Shown here: positions 1 to 11,459 of the stretch, piece after piece | Position numbering within the stretch: the first letter of the stretch is position 1 | How the letters are laid out: every line of letters begins with the position of its first letter | Origin: Asparagopsis taxiformis | Lineage: Eukaryota; Rhodophyta; Florideophyceae; Bonnemaisoniales; Bonnemaisoniaceae | Direction: 5' to 3' | Assembly: GCA_030407315.1 (NCBI GenBank) | Contig: JALQPE010002023.1 | Location: forward strand, 1 to 64,000 | DNA length: 64,000 bases | The notes under the pieces: model-generated | What the model was told of the DNA's origin: nothing | Seen by the model: only the letters and a program-made list of their open reading frames with translations | Databases searched by the model: none | Position numbers and translations under genes: made by a program

Positions 1-125
1 AAATAAAAAATTTTGGATGCGGACGTCCACTTTCTCTAGTACATATGGGAATACTAGGACCCGACATCCACTTTCTCTAGTACATATGGCGGAATACTAG
101 GACCCGACATCCAGTATACAATATA
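1..125. repeat. GGACGTCC / TAGTACATATGG tandem repeat (edge copy)
   Basis: A unit of about 50-55 bp is repeated about twice: ACTTTCTCTAGTACATATGG, then AATACTAGGACCCGACATCC. It combines a palindromic GGACGTCC-type hexamer with a TAGTA/TACTA tract. Related copies lie at 32,600-32,880, so this is a dispersed tile repeat. It is cut by the window edge. Confidence 0.6.
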
Positions 126-539
126 TCAGCGAAAACCGGGGAGGGAAGAAATTACAGCGGATGGTAATTCAGGGCCCATATCGGACCGTATTTATTCTCT
201 CATTTACGAAAACTGCTCGTATACAATACCTCTCTAGAATAGGGAATACATATCTGGTCAGAATAGGAAATAAATACCCGGGTAGAATAGGAAAATACGT
301 ATCCAGCCAGAATACGGAATACGTATCCAGCCAGAATACAAAATACCTGTCAGCATATCGTCGATCACCCATCTCCCTCACTATCGCGTTCTCCCTACCA
401 TCCGAACGCCATGCACCACCATCCGCACATACTTCAAGAACCCTCACGACCTAGATTACAAAAATCCGCTCCTTCCCAATTCCATCCCGCTTTCCTCGAC
501 ACCACCCCAGCCCATTAAATCATCAAGACATCAAACACG

Positions 540-1790
540 AACATGGTCAGCAAAATCTTACACCACTTGAAACCCACTCTCACTTCTATCGTATGCCCCG
601 AAAATATACACATACCAGAAACACCTCACAGCTTCATTCCCCATCTTCCTACATCCCTTCTTCACTCTCCTTCAGTCCTGCCGTTCCTGCTTTCACCACT
701 CCTGCATCACATACAAAACATCAGAATCAACACAACAGTCAGATTCAAAAGCAACGCTTACCACGACAGATATCCTAGAAACTCCCTTACTTACCTTCAT
801 CCATCCTACACACATACAAACCATGATCAAAAACTTGCAATGAATAATCAAAGTCAGCAGTCCATATCTTCGCAAAACAAGTCTGGTGCTCAATGAAACT
901 TACCTTCCTCATCAACCATTCCTGCATCACCTACACAACATCGGAATCAACCACAACAGTCAGACTCAAAACCAACCTTCCCTCGCAGCATACTTTCAAA
1001 ACTCGCACACTTACCTTCGCTCCACACAATACACACCATGACTCAATAGGCTTCTAATGAATGAATATTGCATCAACAGCAACAGTCAGACTCAAAACCA
1101 ACCTTCCCTCGCTGCTTACTTTCAAAACTCGCACACTTACCTTACCTGTTCATCCTGCACACAATAAAAACCATAAGTCACGTAATCGTGTAGCCAAGAA
1201 AAGTAGTCAGCATTCCGCATCTTCGCACAAACCGGTCTGGGCGCCCAATGTGACTTACCTTCCGTCATCACTATTCCTCCATCACCTACGCAACATCGGA
1301 ATCAATCGCAACAGTCAGATTGAAAACCAACGTTTCCCTCGCTACATACCCTGAGAACTCGCAAATGTACCTCTCATCCATCCTACACACAATACAAACC
1401 ATGATCCAAAAACCTTGCAATGAATAATAATCATAGTCAGCAGTCCATATCTTCGCAAAGCACATCTTGGCACTCAATGAAACTTACCTTCCGTCATCAA
1501 CATTCCTGCATCATCTACACAACATCGGAATCAACCACAACAGTCAGACTCAAAACCAACCTTCCCTCGCAGCATACTTTCAAAACTTCACGTACCTCTC
1601 TTCCATCCTCCGCTCAATACACACCATGAGTCAACAGGCTTCCAATGAAAAATATCGCATCAACGGAAATAGTCAGACTCAAAACCCACGCTTCCCTCAA
1701 TGCATACCCTCAAGATTCGCGCACGTACCTTCGTCCATCCTCTACACAAACAAAGCAAAGGCGGTCAAAGAAATCAGTCGGTGATGAGGG
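540..1790. repeat. Degenerate tandem array, C-rich and G-poor
   Basis: The block CAGTCAGACTCAAAACCAAC and close variants recurs near 739, 957, 1083, 1313, 1539 and 1670. Spacings fall into two classes, about 126-131 bp and 218-230 bp; the longer class carries an extra segment with AGTCAGCAGTCCATATCTTC. The + strand is strongly C-rich and G-poor. Short open frames here are by-products of this skew and match nothing recognised. The rest of 130-2349 shows no gene, apart from a probable 5' flank of the transposase after about 2190. Confidence 0.7.
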
Positions 1791-2349
1791 CGGAGTGGAG
1801 CCTGCGGCGTCGACCGGACAGCTTTCAGCGTCCGCTTAAGTCTTGCTGTGCATACTCGAAATCATCGCCGGCAGTGAGATTGAGTATGGCCCAAGCCATG
1901 GTCTCTGAATCCCCGAACAATGAGATCCGGATCGAGAACAACGAATATAAACATATAATCATATATATGAGAATCCATTTGCTTTCCTTACATGATCCGT
2001 GGCATATCCGCTGTAAAGCACATTCAGATTCCACGAAGTTCGGAAATAAAAAGTTTATTATTACAAATGAATTAATTGAAAATTCATCTCCCAGGGCAGT
2101 CGTTCGTCCTTCCATGCACACGTTGCCAGCACGCAATGTGATGTAACAGTTGGAAATGATTGAACTCTCGGTTAAATTCCACCGTTGGGATGTCAGCTGG
2201 AGTGAGCACAAAACTACTACCCACAAAACTACGAACGAACACGTTACATTCCAAGTCTCGAAAGCACCACAAAATAAAATTGGTCGCATCTGGACGGCAC
2301 AGTCTCCCCTGTTCAGCTCGCAATCCTCCCTTTTGCGTCAAAACTCGAC

Positions 2350-5300
2350 ATGGAATGCAAGTATGAAGGGTGCTTCTACTACTGCGTAGATGCTTATGCG
2401 CTCGCGCTGCATGAGCGAACGTGTCGCTACCGTTTCAACCCCTCTCCCCAACATTTCAACAACGCTCGTGTCCCTGCCGTCACCCATGAGCCTGCTCGAA
2501 ACGGCGACCATGATTCCCCGCAACCCAGCTCCCCAGACCCAGAATCTGGTCGTGCTTCCTCCAGCGACTCACCCTGTGACGCTCCACTGCCACCAACCTC
2601 AACCCCCTCCCGCGCAGACCTCCTCGTGCAATCCCTCGCCGCCAGTCTCACAACCCTCGAGTACAAGGCCGGCGCTGGCCGCGTGAGCGAAGTCATCACC
2701 ATCCTACAAGACCCCGCATTCTCCCTAGAAAAGTTCAACAGCGCCGTTCGCACCGTAGAAGAATGTCGCCACGTTACCGCTTCCATGGTCGAAACACATT
2801 TCCGCACCGAAGGTTACAAGAGCCACATCATTCCAGACAAAACTGGTAAGTACTCGGCACAGCTGTACCTCCGCGACCCAGTCGACATGCTCCGCAGGCA
2901 GTTAGCACTGGCTAACGACCAAAATACTCTCTTCCACCCCTCCCCACAGACCGCCCCAGACGGCACCGCAATATTTTCTCATCCCCTACACACAGAATTC
3001 GCGAAAAACGCTGCACCAGGTTACTAGACAGCGCGTGCAGCTCTCGGAAGATCCACAGGTCGTATGGGCAGAGGAAAATGATCCCACCCCTTCCTCCTTT
3101 GCCGGCCTCCTCCAAGTGTACTCCGACAAGAGCAGCACAAGCCTCAAGAGCTCCGCAATCGTCGCATACCCCATACACGTCACACTGCTCAACTTCTCCG
3201 CCCCCCTCCGTCGCCACTGCATCCGTACCGGCCTCACCATCGTCGGGTATCTTCCGTACATTGTTAACCCTTCGTCCAACGCCTTGTTCGGTGATGAAAT
3301 GCCGACAACCTCTAGTTCTGCTAGTCGCGCTCGCAAAATTGATATTCTTCATAAAGCACTCGAAAAAGTGTTTTCGTCCCTATCCACCGCGTTCTCTTCC
3401 GGGTTCCCCTGCACAGACTCCACTGCAACTGCCCGCCAATGCTTTCCCATCCTAGCCAATTATTGCTGCGACTTTCCAGAGGCCAAAGAGCTGTCATGCA
3501 CTCGCAACAGCACTACCACCACACATCCCTGCCACCGCTGCTACATCCCCGCCACTCAACTTGAATCCAGCGCGCCACACCAGCCCCGCTCCCTCGATGA
3601 TACACGCTCTGCACGCCAAGAGAGCGCTCAGGAGCATACAACTGCTCCGCTCGAAGCTCTCTCCCTCCTCGAACAACACTCTGTCCTCGAATCGACCGCT
3701 CTTTTACCCACCAACAGTCCCCTAGACCCCTACAACATTTTCTCCTTCGAGCCTCTGCACAATCTCCACCTCGGCATCTCAAAGCTCATCAAACAGTGCA
3801 TTGTCCACCGCCTCAGCTCCCCAGACCTCACCACCACCACTGCCTCCCATTCCGGGACACCTCGCACCTTCAAGAAGGTGAAAAAATCCATCCTCGCCGG
3901 CTCAAACAGCATTCTGTCCGCTATCGAACGCGACTACTACATCACCGGTCTTCATGTCGACTTCTCCAAGGGTGAGAAGGGCACCAATTTGAACGGCCTC
4001 TTCACGGAGGACGGCATACGCGGCATGCTCGCAGCCAAAGACTATCACCATGTCGACATGGTGTTCCCTTTCATCGCAGCATTCATTGACACATGCTGTG
4101 ACGAAGTAGATACAGCCCCCCTCACTTCCATCTGCACGCAATACTCTGACCTCGTCGCATGGGTCATGAAACGCGGTCGCATCAAGCACTGGACTGCCGC
4201 CGAACTAGAAAGCCTCCAGAACTCCATTTCCTATTTCAAACAATCAATGCTCTCCACCCTCGGCCCATTCCACACCACAGGTCTCAAAACTTTCAAGTTC
4301 CATCTTCTAGACCATCTTCCCGGTGACTTGCAGAGATATGGCGCCCTGGAACACATTGATGCAGGCCCCTACGAACACTCGCATCTTCTGTTCAAACAGA
4401 GTTATAGGAAAACCTCTCGAAGGCGCTCCACAGCCATGGAAGAGACTATTCGCCACATGGAATTCTCCTTGGCCACTCCAACTGGTCACACCCCATCGAA
4501 CACATTGGGAAACCCACGCATGATATCGCCCACAGACGGTGCAGTACTCGTTCGCGACGGATTCACCGTTGCACTGCACGACTTTGCCTCCCTGCTGCCC
4601 GATGCAACCCTCCTCGTTGCAGATATCGACGGACAGCCCGATCCTGCCACTCTTTTGCCTCTGCACAACTCCTCGTTCCCGTCTGGCACCATAACGCTAT
4701 TCCAGCAACTCGGTGACACAGCTGCACAAGCGTTCCTCACCCTCGCTAGACTGCGCGCCACGGCAGAAGGCCCTCCAATACATGACATGGACATTTCCGT
4801 CACCGTGGTAAAGTCCGCCTACGTCATGGGAGGGTACGTCCCAGATGCCGACGACTTTGACCCGCACAGTGGCATGCTTCGCCCCACAAACGTGTCGAGG
4901 CACAAGCAGCAGCGCGTCTTTGCAACTTCATCATTCGGCCCCGCAAAGAGATCGCAGTACTCCTTTGTCGTCATCTCCGGAACTGCCGATGACTACAGAA
5001 CCATATGGGTAGGGCGCGTCCTGGCACTGGTACGCCTGCAGTCTCCAAACCTGTTTCAACCTGTAGAACTCGCTTTCGTTCAGTATATGACCTGCTTTGC
5101 CCCAAAAACCGCTGTGGAAAAATCACTTGGGTGCATTTGTTTAAAGTGGTCCACATGGGACCCGGACAACGGATCCGTTGACAGCAATGACACTGCATCC
5201 CACAGTGCAGGTGGTCCTTGGTTTGACCTCATTCCTGCATCTACTATATCTGGCACCGTGCACATCGTACGAAGTAACTTTCCAGTCAAGCCATTTACGA

Positions 5301-5392
5301 AACAAATGTACTGGTCGGACAACCGTTTCTATCTCAACCGCTTCTACACCAACACTGATTACCAGTTCACAGATGATAATGAAGAAGAATAA
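2350..5392 (+). pseudogene. Plavaka-type DDE transposase gene, one frameshift
   Basis: This gene would encode an about 1,010-residue transposase of the Plavaka group (CACTA/KDZ-related cut-and-paste elements). It starts at ATG 2350 with a C2HC-like finger (C-x4-C ... H-x4-C within the first 30 residues). After 3035 come YSDKSSTSLK and AYPIHVTLLNF, then GYLPYI, a CHRC knuckle near 3530, FEPLHNLHLGISKLIK near 3750 and a conserved E-x-x-H stretch (GPYEHSHLLFKQ) near 4370; these blocks and their order are typical of the family. The two parts are in different frames. Removing one A from the A5 run at 3004-3008 joins them smoothly, so a single-base insertion is the likely lesion. A GTAAGT at 2846 could suggest an intron, but the unspliced frame encodes conserved family sequence there. 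The gene ends 77 bp from the convergent coiled-coil gene. Confidence 0.8.
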
Positions 5393-5468
5393 TCTAAATC
5401 GCAGCACTCTATTGATAATGTACTACATGATAAGCCTTCTAGCCAACGTCACATTTACTGCACTAATT

Positions 5469-7779
5469 TCAACCATCCTCCATTACGCCAAAACCGTTAT
5501 CGGCAGTGGCTGGATGGCGCCGCTCCATGCCCCCATACTGTGGGGCATTGATTTCGACATTCAGGTTTGCACTCAGGTGTCCAGCATATGGGTCAACGAC
5601 GAAAAGTTCTGCGCCAATTAGTCCTTGCGCAATCACACAATCCATTACAGCACCGAGGTTTGACGTAATATGCGATTGAATCCAATCCTCGGACACTAGA
5701 ACAAGTGATGAGCAACGGTTTACATCATCAACGACATGAACAATTCCAGACCCCTCTCCGCTTTGCCACACTTCAACAGCCTCTCTCGTCACAGTACGGC
5801 TTGCAAACACATGCCGTGACTGTGCACTAGTCCGCTGTTCGCTCTCGACAACGTCCGTTTCTTCCCTTGCTTGCGAGCCTTGGAGACAAGACATGCAGTA
5901 CACCACCATACCAACTAATTGCTGAAAAGCTACCCCCACATATTGACTGTACCGCCTTGTAAACTCCTTCTGCCGTGCACCTCCTTTCCCCTTCGGTTCA
6001 TCCAAACACTCCACAGTAGTCACTAGCCAAGCATCCAGGCGCGCCAGCGTTAGTATGCTCGTCTCTATGTCCATTATTTGTTCTGGTCGTATCGAATACC
6101 CCCTGAAGATGTCCAGCACATTCACAGCTACTCGGTTGTTAAACATGTGCCCATTTCGAAGCTGTCAGGAACCATGCCTTTGCTGTATCGCAGCTCTGAG
6201 AACGGTGCCGTTCGCCACCTCCCCATATCCAAATCACCGTTGCTTTCCCGTTTCAAAAGCTTCTCAGACGCTTCGCGCTTTTGATCCTCTCGCTCGTCCA
6301 TCTCAGCTCGCGTCGTCAGCATCGTGCGTCTAGACATTAATTTCGTGTACCCCAGCGAACCGAACAATCTGTCCCTCGCATTACGCTTCCGTGCACTCAT
6401 CACGTCGGACAGTTTCTGCGTCACCTTCACTTTCAATTCCTTGCTCCCCGCCACAGCCTCTTGACAGCACACACGCTGCTCCTCATCGGAAAACACATCA
6501 CACCACGGACTTTGACGCAGTACGTGTCGCACCAAGTCATTCAGCAGATCACTCTCGTCCCTGTATGAAGGTGTATACCACTGCAGATTCTTGATGATAT
6601 AGCCCGGAGGGGTAGCAATATATCCTACACCGTTTTCGCTCCAAAGTGTCCCTTCTACCGGCTCTACCTCGATGGTACGTCCAGTCCAACGTCTCTGCTT
6701 TTTTCCGCTATAGGGTCCAGCTCCATAGTCTCGTTCTTGCACCACTTTTTCAGGTTTTCCTCAACCGCCCTAAGAACTCCAAGGTATTTCACAGGAATGG
6801 CTTTCTGTATTTTCGACTTACCGCCACCGTGATCACTGATTCTACCTGTTCTCGCAATTGCAGTAAGGCTGGCATTTTCCGCCTGCAGAGTCTTCACCTT
6901 AGCCTCCATGGATGCTAAGGAAAAAATTGTTTAGCCAGGACATAGCAAACAAGGCGCTCACCACGGAGATAGTTGCGTTGCAACGCAACTATCTCCGTGG
7001 TGAGCTTCCAGCTCCGCGATCTTCTTCTTCTGCGCATTGATGCGACTCGCCATTAAATCGATGGATTCCGGCGGATGCAACCTCTCTGCCCTCACCGTCC
7101 CCCCATCTCGCACGCTATCGGGATTATGATGTCCTCCATCGGCAATAGCCTGACGTCGCGGGGGCGTTACACGCATATTTGGCACCAATGACGGTCTGTT
7201 GTGACGAGGCCCGCACTCCGGCTGCTCTCTCCCCTCAGTACCACCTGACCGCCGATGATAGTTGGCATCCTGTGAACGTTGCTCAGAAACAACATCCCTT
7301 GCCGCTATCCTCGGGTCCCTGACTGCATTACCTGCTGGGGCTGATGTACTCGGCATAGTTGGCGCAGTGGGGGTCACAGCCTCCAGTGTCTCGCGAACCC
7401 CCGGCTGGGACTCCGTCTGCAGCACCTCCGCATCTGCCAACCCGGGAGGAGCTACCTTTGCCATAGCACTCTGCCGCAATTCCAACATGTTTTGAGCCAC
7501 TATCATGTCATCATCATGATGTTCACTGTCCCTGCGAGCACGCTTGCCTCGGTCAAGCCCCATCTCTCTCCGCGCCGTTCCTCCTTCCTCACTTTCTCGC
7601 TGCGGATCCCCAGTTCTGCGCCGGTCCGTCTTGCGACTACCGGACCGCGGTTCAATGCTGCCGGTAGGCCCAGACCGCTTCTTCGCACGGGATTGTCGGG
7701 CACTCGATACAGCAGCTGCTGACCGGGTTTTCTGGAGGCCCGGAGGCTTTGGAGCTTTCTTCGCAATACGCGGCGGCAT
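5469..7779 (-). pseudogene. Broken coiled-coil gene, convergent partner of the Plavaka transposase
   Basis: I do not recognise the product. The start is probably ATG 7779 (M-P-P-R...); the open frame runs further upstream without family support. The N-terminus is basic and proline-rich (about 240 residues), followed by a coiled coil (INAQKKKIAELEA ... VKTLQAENASL) and a conserved-looking C-terminal region including GYIIKNLQWYTPSYRDES and RNARDRLFGSLGYTKL. Three lesions break it: a 50-bp perfect palindrome inside the coiled coil (6956-7005), a missing base in the T6 run at 6699-6704 (A6 on the coding strand), and another one-base shift near 6135-6150. It lies tail to tail with the transposase, so it may be the second gene of that element. 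A short ORF at 54,027 also begins M-P-P-R, a weak hint of a related gene. Confidence 0.55.
6956..7005. repeat. Perfect 50-bp palindrome inside a coding region
   Basis: The arms are 25 bp each with no loop, centred between 6980 and 6981 (GTTGCGTTG|CAACGCAAC). It sits in the middle of the coiled-coil segment of the 5469-7779 gene and stops its reading frame. Confidence 0.9.
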
Positions 7780-8022
7780 AATGAAGCTTTCCCCGAAGCG
7801 ATGGAACGATTGAGTTGCACGAGATACAAAAAAGATTGCTGTATAGTATCGGTACCCACAACGATCTGCGATGAACGTCAGGTCAAGTACCGGAGAATAC
7901 GTCAACAGTCCGGATTGTATACGGTGGGCAGTCATCAACAGTATTTAATGAGGTACAATTACAGCTGTCGAGCTAGGCAGCTTTCTGGGGCGGCTGCGAG
8001 CACCCCTATGTCCGGAAGACGT

Positions 8023-8230
8023 CCTGATTTGAATTAAAATTTGGGCTATTCTCAAAAACATGCACATGTGAACATGTTTTTGAGATGGGGGTGTGCCGTA
8101 CGGCACGATCGACCCGCTGAAATCGATGTCTTTTGCAATACTTTTTCTGCCCTGAATTGTAGAATTTCTGGGCTGGACAGCAATGCAACTGAGCTGGACA
8201 TCCACCGGGCGTCCATTTCAACTTGGTCGT
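8023..8230 (+). repeat. Dispersed about 210-bp repeat, copy 1
   Basis: It begins TGATTTGAATTAAAATTTGG, contains a fold-back CTCAAAAACATG...CATGTTTTTGAG and the palindrome GTGCCGTACGGCAC, and ends near GAGCTGGACATCCACCGG. An inverted copy, near-identical by eye, lies at 29,440-29,640, another at 30,785-30,945 and a partial one at 31,205-31,280. Size and fold-back structure suggest a non-autonomous MITE-like element, or the end of a larger one. Confidence 0.75.
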
Positions 8231-8448
8231 GTATTTTGCATCTGCACGCATAACAGCATCCAAGCAGTCAGGTTCACTGCTCGGACGAAGTGCACCTGGA
8301 GTGTGAACGATTGGTTTTCGACAGGCGAGTACTGCTGAATAGGTTTCACCCTGGACTAATGGTGGCTGGACATGCTGCATTATATGATATACTTCAACTC
8401 TGGAACGTAGCTTTATTTGTAGTCGAAATGAAAACATCTTTCGTGACC

Positions 8449-10269
8449 CTAATTCCATGCTCTAAACGCTGTCCCATAATGAACGTAGAGCTCCTGCCCT
8501 GGACGGATATCGCGGATTGCACGTACTACGATGATCTTCGGATTTTCTAGGTCCTTCTCCTTGAGCTTCTTCCCCGTCGAACCGCTGCTGTAGTTCTCGA
8601 CAAACTCGACGTTGGCCATCCGCCTGGTGTCTCCCGCCGGAGTATCCTCACCTCGCAAATACCGCGGGTCGTTGATGAACTGCGCCGAACAGAACGGGGC
8701 CGGAACAATCCAAATTGGATGCTCGATGTTTTCGTCGTCCTCCGCTGTTGCATACAGCTTGATGGCATACATCAAGAATGTTTCCTTCGTTATCGCCATG
8801 TGACCCTCTCCGTACGCGAACCTCATCGACTCCTTGCTCATATCAGAGTACACAACAGTTCCGTAGTATGCACATACTTCGTCGCCAACATTAAATGTCT
8901 GTTCAGCGAAGAGCCCTCTTCCTGCATTTGGATGCTTAATCAGCGATGGTCGAACGCTCAATTTTTTCGCAACACAATCGTGTGCCCGCATCACGCGAGG
9001 GTTTTCAGCTTGCAACCAGCGGCGCAGGGAAGGTGGCCAATAATGTACCGGTTTTTCCATGTGCTCGTGCGACGCAATCGACTCTGGGCACAGCTGCCAG
9101 AGGTACTGCCGAATATATTTCGGGAACCTCTGGTACAGGGGAAGGCCAGGTGGGGGTTTGATGATCCTGCGTTCCCTCTGCGTACGCATCGTGACAGAGG
9201 GGGACGCCAAGAACTTCTCAGCACTCTGTTTCGTTTCTGTCGTGACCCTCATGTCAGTGTTGTTTGAAAGAATTACACGTGACATGACTGCACACAGCTT
9301 TGGAAGCGATCGTGCCACACACAATTTGTCCATGTCACTGCCGACGAAAACACGGTGCTCAGGCAAGCTCATAGCTGCTTTTCCCGTTGCGAAAGTGCCA
9401 GAGAATGGATCGACAACAATATCACCAGGCTGTGAATGCTGGCTGATCAACTCCATCATGAGAGCGACGCTCTTCTGCTCTGCACGAACTCTGACCGTAG
9501 CACCGGTTGTGCTCCTTGTTCGCCACACCATCTCATTCGAATCGATGGCGGGCATATTGATGGTGACGTTGCACCACGCCGGGTACGTGCCGTCCATGTA
9601 TCTGTGGTTCCTATAGGCCACCATCTCGCGTCCGGTCTTGAACGGAACACCTCGCTTCCAGAAGTGGATAGCAACCTCTGCCATGTTCATGCGTTGGTAC
9701 CTCTTCCGCCCCGGCATTTGATAGAGGTGCCCAGGTAATCGGACAAACAACAGAGGTACCTCGTCAACGAAGAAAACTGAGTTCCGAACGACGTCCTCCT
9801 CCTCCTCGTCCCCCTCCTCCCCCTCATCCGCACTTTCTTCGCCACTGTGCTGCGATGCTTCGGAGTCCGAATTCATGGACGTAACCTCTTCTTCATCCGA
9901 CCCGTCATCACTGGCAGCATCATCGGTTGGGCCTTCTGACTGCGGTCCTTTGTACGTTTCCAAGTAATGGAACCATTCGTAGAACTGCAAAACGGAGCAG
10001 AACACGATGCCGTGGCCACCGGGGCGCAACAGCTCGTCAAACACTTCGATGCTAGCCTGCATATCTTCTGCAGTTAGCCTGTCGTACGAAGAGTTGGAAT
10101 CGTTCCTCTTACGACGAACATTGTAGGGCGGATCAGTCAGAATGAGCTGAACGTTGCCCGTGATGGGCACGTGTTCTCGGCTCTCGTCGGCACTGACCAA
10201 ATCTTCGAAAGGGACACTACTGTGTCTGAAATCGGGCCTGGGGCAGTACTGTACGGCAGTAAAATTCAC
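8449..10269 (-). CDS. DNA amino-methyltransferase-SET domain fusion (606 aa)
   Basis: The product is predicted to methylate DNA at an exocyclic amino group and, through its C-terminal SET domain, a protein lysine. The catalytic DPPYN is at residues 46-50, followed by GHGIVFCSVLQFYEW. The S-adenosylmethionine loop GDIVVDPFSGTFATG comes after it, which is the motif order of beta-class enzymes; DPPYN is commoner in N6-adenine than N4-cytosine members. An acidic insert (about residues 95-145) separates them. The SET part has GRGLFAEQTFNVGDEV, QFINDPRYL and a terminal ELYVHYG with the expected tyrosine, but IND replaces the usual NHS. It is a diverged paralogue of the C-terminal half of the gene 3 proteins at 48.7 and 59.0 kb and lacks their long N-terminal region. 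Its first residues are encoded by the adjacent GGCAGTA array, so the true start is uncertain. Confidence 0.85.
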   Translation of the reverse strand: MNFTAVQYCPRPDFRHSSVPFEDLVSADESREHVPITGNVQLILTDPPYNVRRKRNDSNSSYDRLTAEDMQASIEVFDELLRPGGHGIVFCSVLQFYEWFHYLETYKGPQSEGPTDDAASDDGSDEEEVTSMNSDSEASQHSGEESADEGEEGDEEEEDVVRNSVFFVDEVPLLFVRLPGHLYQMPGRKRYQRMNMAEVAIHFWKRGVPFKTGREMVAYRNHRYMDGTYPAWCNVTINMPAIDSNEMVWRTRSTTGATVRVRAEQKSVALMMELISQHSQPGDIVVDPFSGTFATGKAAMSLPEHRVFVGSDMDKLCVARSLPKLCAVMSRVILSNNTDMRVTTETKQSAEKFLASPSVTMRTQRERRIIKPPPGLPLYQRFPKYIRQYLWQLCPESIASHEHMEKPVHYWPPSLRRWLQAENPRVMRAHDCVAKKLSVRPSLIKHPNAGRGLFAEQTFNVGDEVCAYYGTVVYSDMSKESMRFAYGEGHMAITKETFLMYAIKLYATAEDDENIEHPIWIVPAPFCSAQFINDPRYLRGEDTPAGDTRRMANVEFVENYSSGSTGKKLKEKDLENPKIIVVRAIRDIRPGQELYVHYGTAFRAWN

Positions 10270-11450
10270 TGCCTGAGGCAGTAAAATTTAGTACTGTAAA
10301 AATATAAATTAATGCCCTACTTGCCGGCAGTACAGTGCACTGCCCGGAGGCAGTGGCCATGTGCTGCCGACGGCAGTAGAAAGTACTGCCTGGATGTATG
10401 ACGTGAGGCAGTGGTGGGAGGCAGTGATAGTTGCTGGATTTAGATTGTCTTTCTGGCAGTGATTTGTGCTACATTGGCCTGTAAAATAAAGTAGTATATT
10501 GTGCTGACTTGGGCAGCACAGGGAGGGAGTAAAATATGCTGTCCAGGAATATGGCCCACGGTAGTACTATTTGGTGGCGTGGGATGCACCGTGTGGCAGT
10601 AGAAGCTAGTGTTTCCGGCAGCGTGCTGTGCTGGCTGCGGGCCCGAATGACGGCAGCACATTTTGCTATATTTAGGTAGTGCCTCGATGTACTGTATGAT
10701 ACTGCCTGCAGGTCATGGCAGAGGCAGAGAAATGTACTGTATTCTATTATTGGACAAAGCAGTAATTTCTGCTGCTGTGTGGTGCTGCTTTTTTGTACTT
10801 ACAGGTAGTGACAAGTCTATGTTCTGGCAGTAGAGTAATGCAGTGGAATATGATGACAGCAGACATGCGACGAGGCTGTGTATTCTACTGCCTGTGGAAG
10901 CGAGTGGGGACAGTAAATTATGATGTCTGACGAAATGTGTGAAAGCAATGAAATGAGGTGCTGATAGTCTCTGGGAAAAGCTGCCTGATAGTACTGCTTT
11001 ATGATACGAAAAGAGCTACCGTACCGTGCTACTTGCCGTGGTGGAAAGTGCTGCCGTGCTCTACTACTTGCGTATGTGTAAATCACTGCCACGCTGTACT
11101 GCTCCAGGATATGTGAATTGCTGCCCCACAGCACTACAAAAAGTAGTAGATTTTGATGTATTATAGAGCTGTCCAGATCAGCGTAAAGTACTGTCTGAGA
11201 GTGTTGTACTCGACAGGGGCATAGGACAGTACCAGTTACTGCCTGTGGCAGTGCAGTGTACTACCTGGAAGTGCTACCTGTGGCAGTACATTTCACTACC
11301 TGGAACTAGTGCTTGAGACAGTACAATTTACTGCCGGGAATTCTATACTAAACCAGTAAATTGTAGTGCCCGGCGGTACTAACTCGGACAGAACAGGAAA
11401 GTAGTATAATATGATGCCTGCGGTAATACTTTCTAGTGCCTACAATTGAC
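10255..11450. repeat. GGCAGTA / TACTGCC tile array
   Basis: About 1.2 kb is packed with irregularly spaced GGCAGTAC, TACTGCC, ACTGCCTGAGGCAGT and related half-palindromes. There is no fixed period. Motif density falls towards 11,450. The array overlaps the first codons of the methyltransferase-SET gene and occupies its upstream side. A second array of the same kind lies at 27,293-27,655. Open frames inside it are not supported. Confidence 0.75.
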
Positions 11451-11459
11451 GTTTAGGAA

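Noticed and set aside
2846..2949. Intron with GTAAGT donor and CCCCACAG acceptor in the transposase
   Set aside because: Removing 104 nt moves the reading into a frame that does not join the conserved downstream part, and the unspliced frame encodes family-like sequence. A one-base slip in the A5 run explains the break.
8449..10269. Bacterial contamination suggested by the beta-class methyltransferase and ParB-like genes
   Set aside because: Both are fused to or linked with eukaryotic-type domains (SET, long acidic linkers with nuclear signals) and embedded among eukaryotic repeats and genes.
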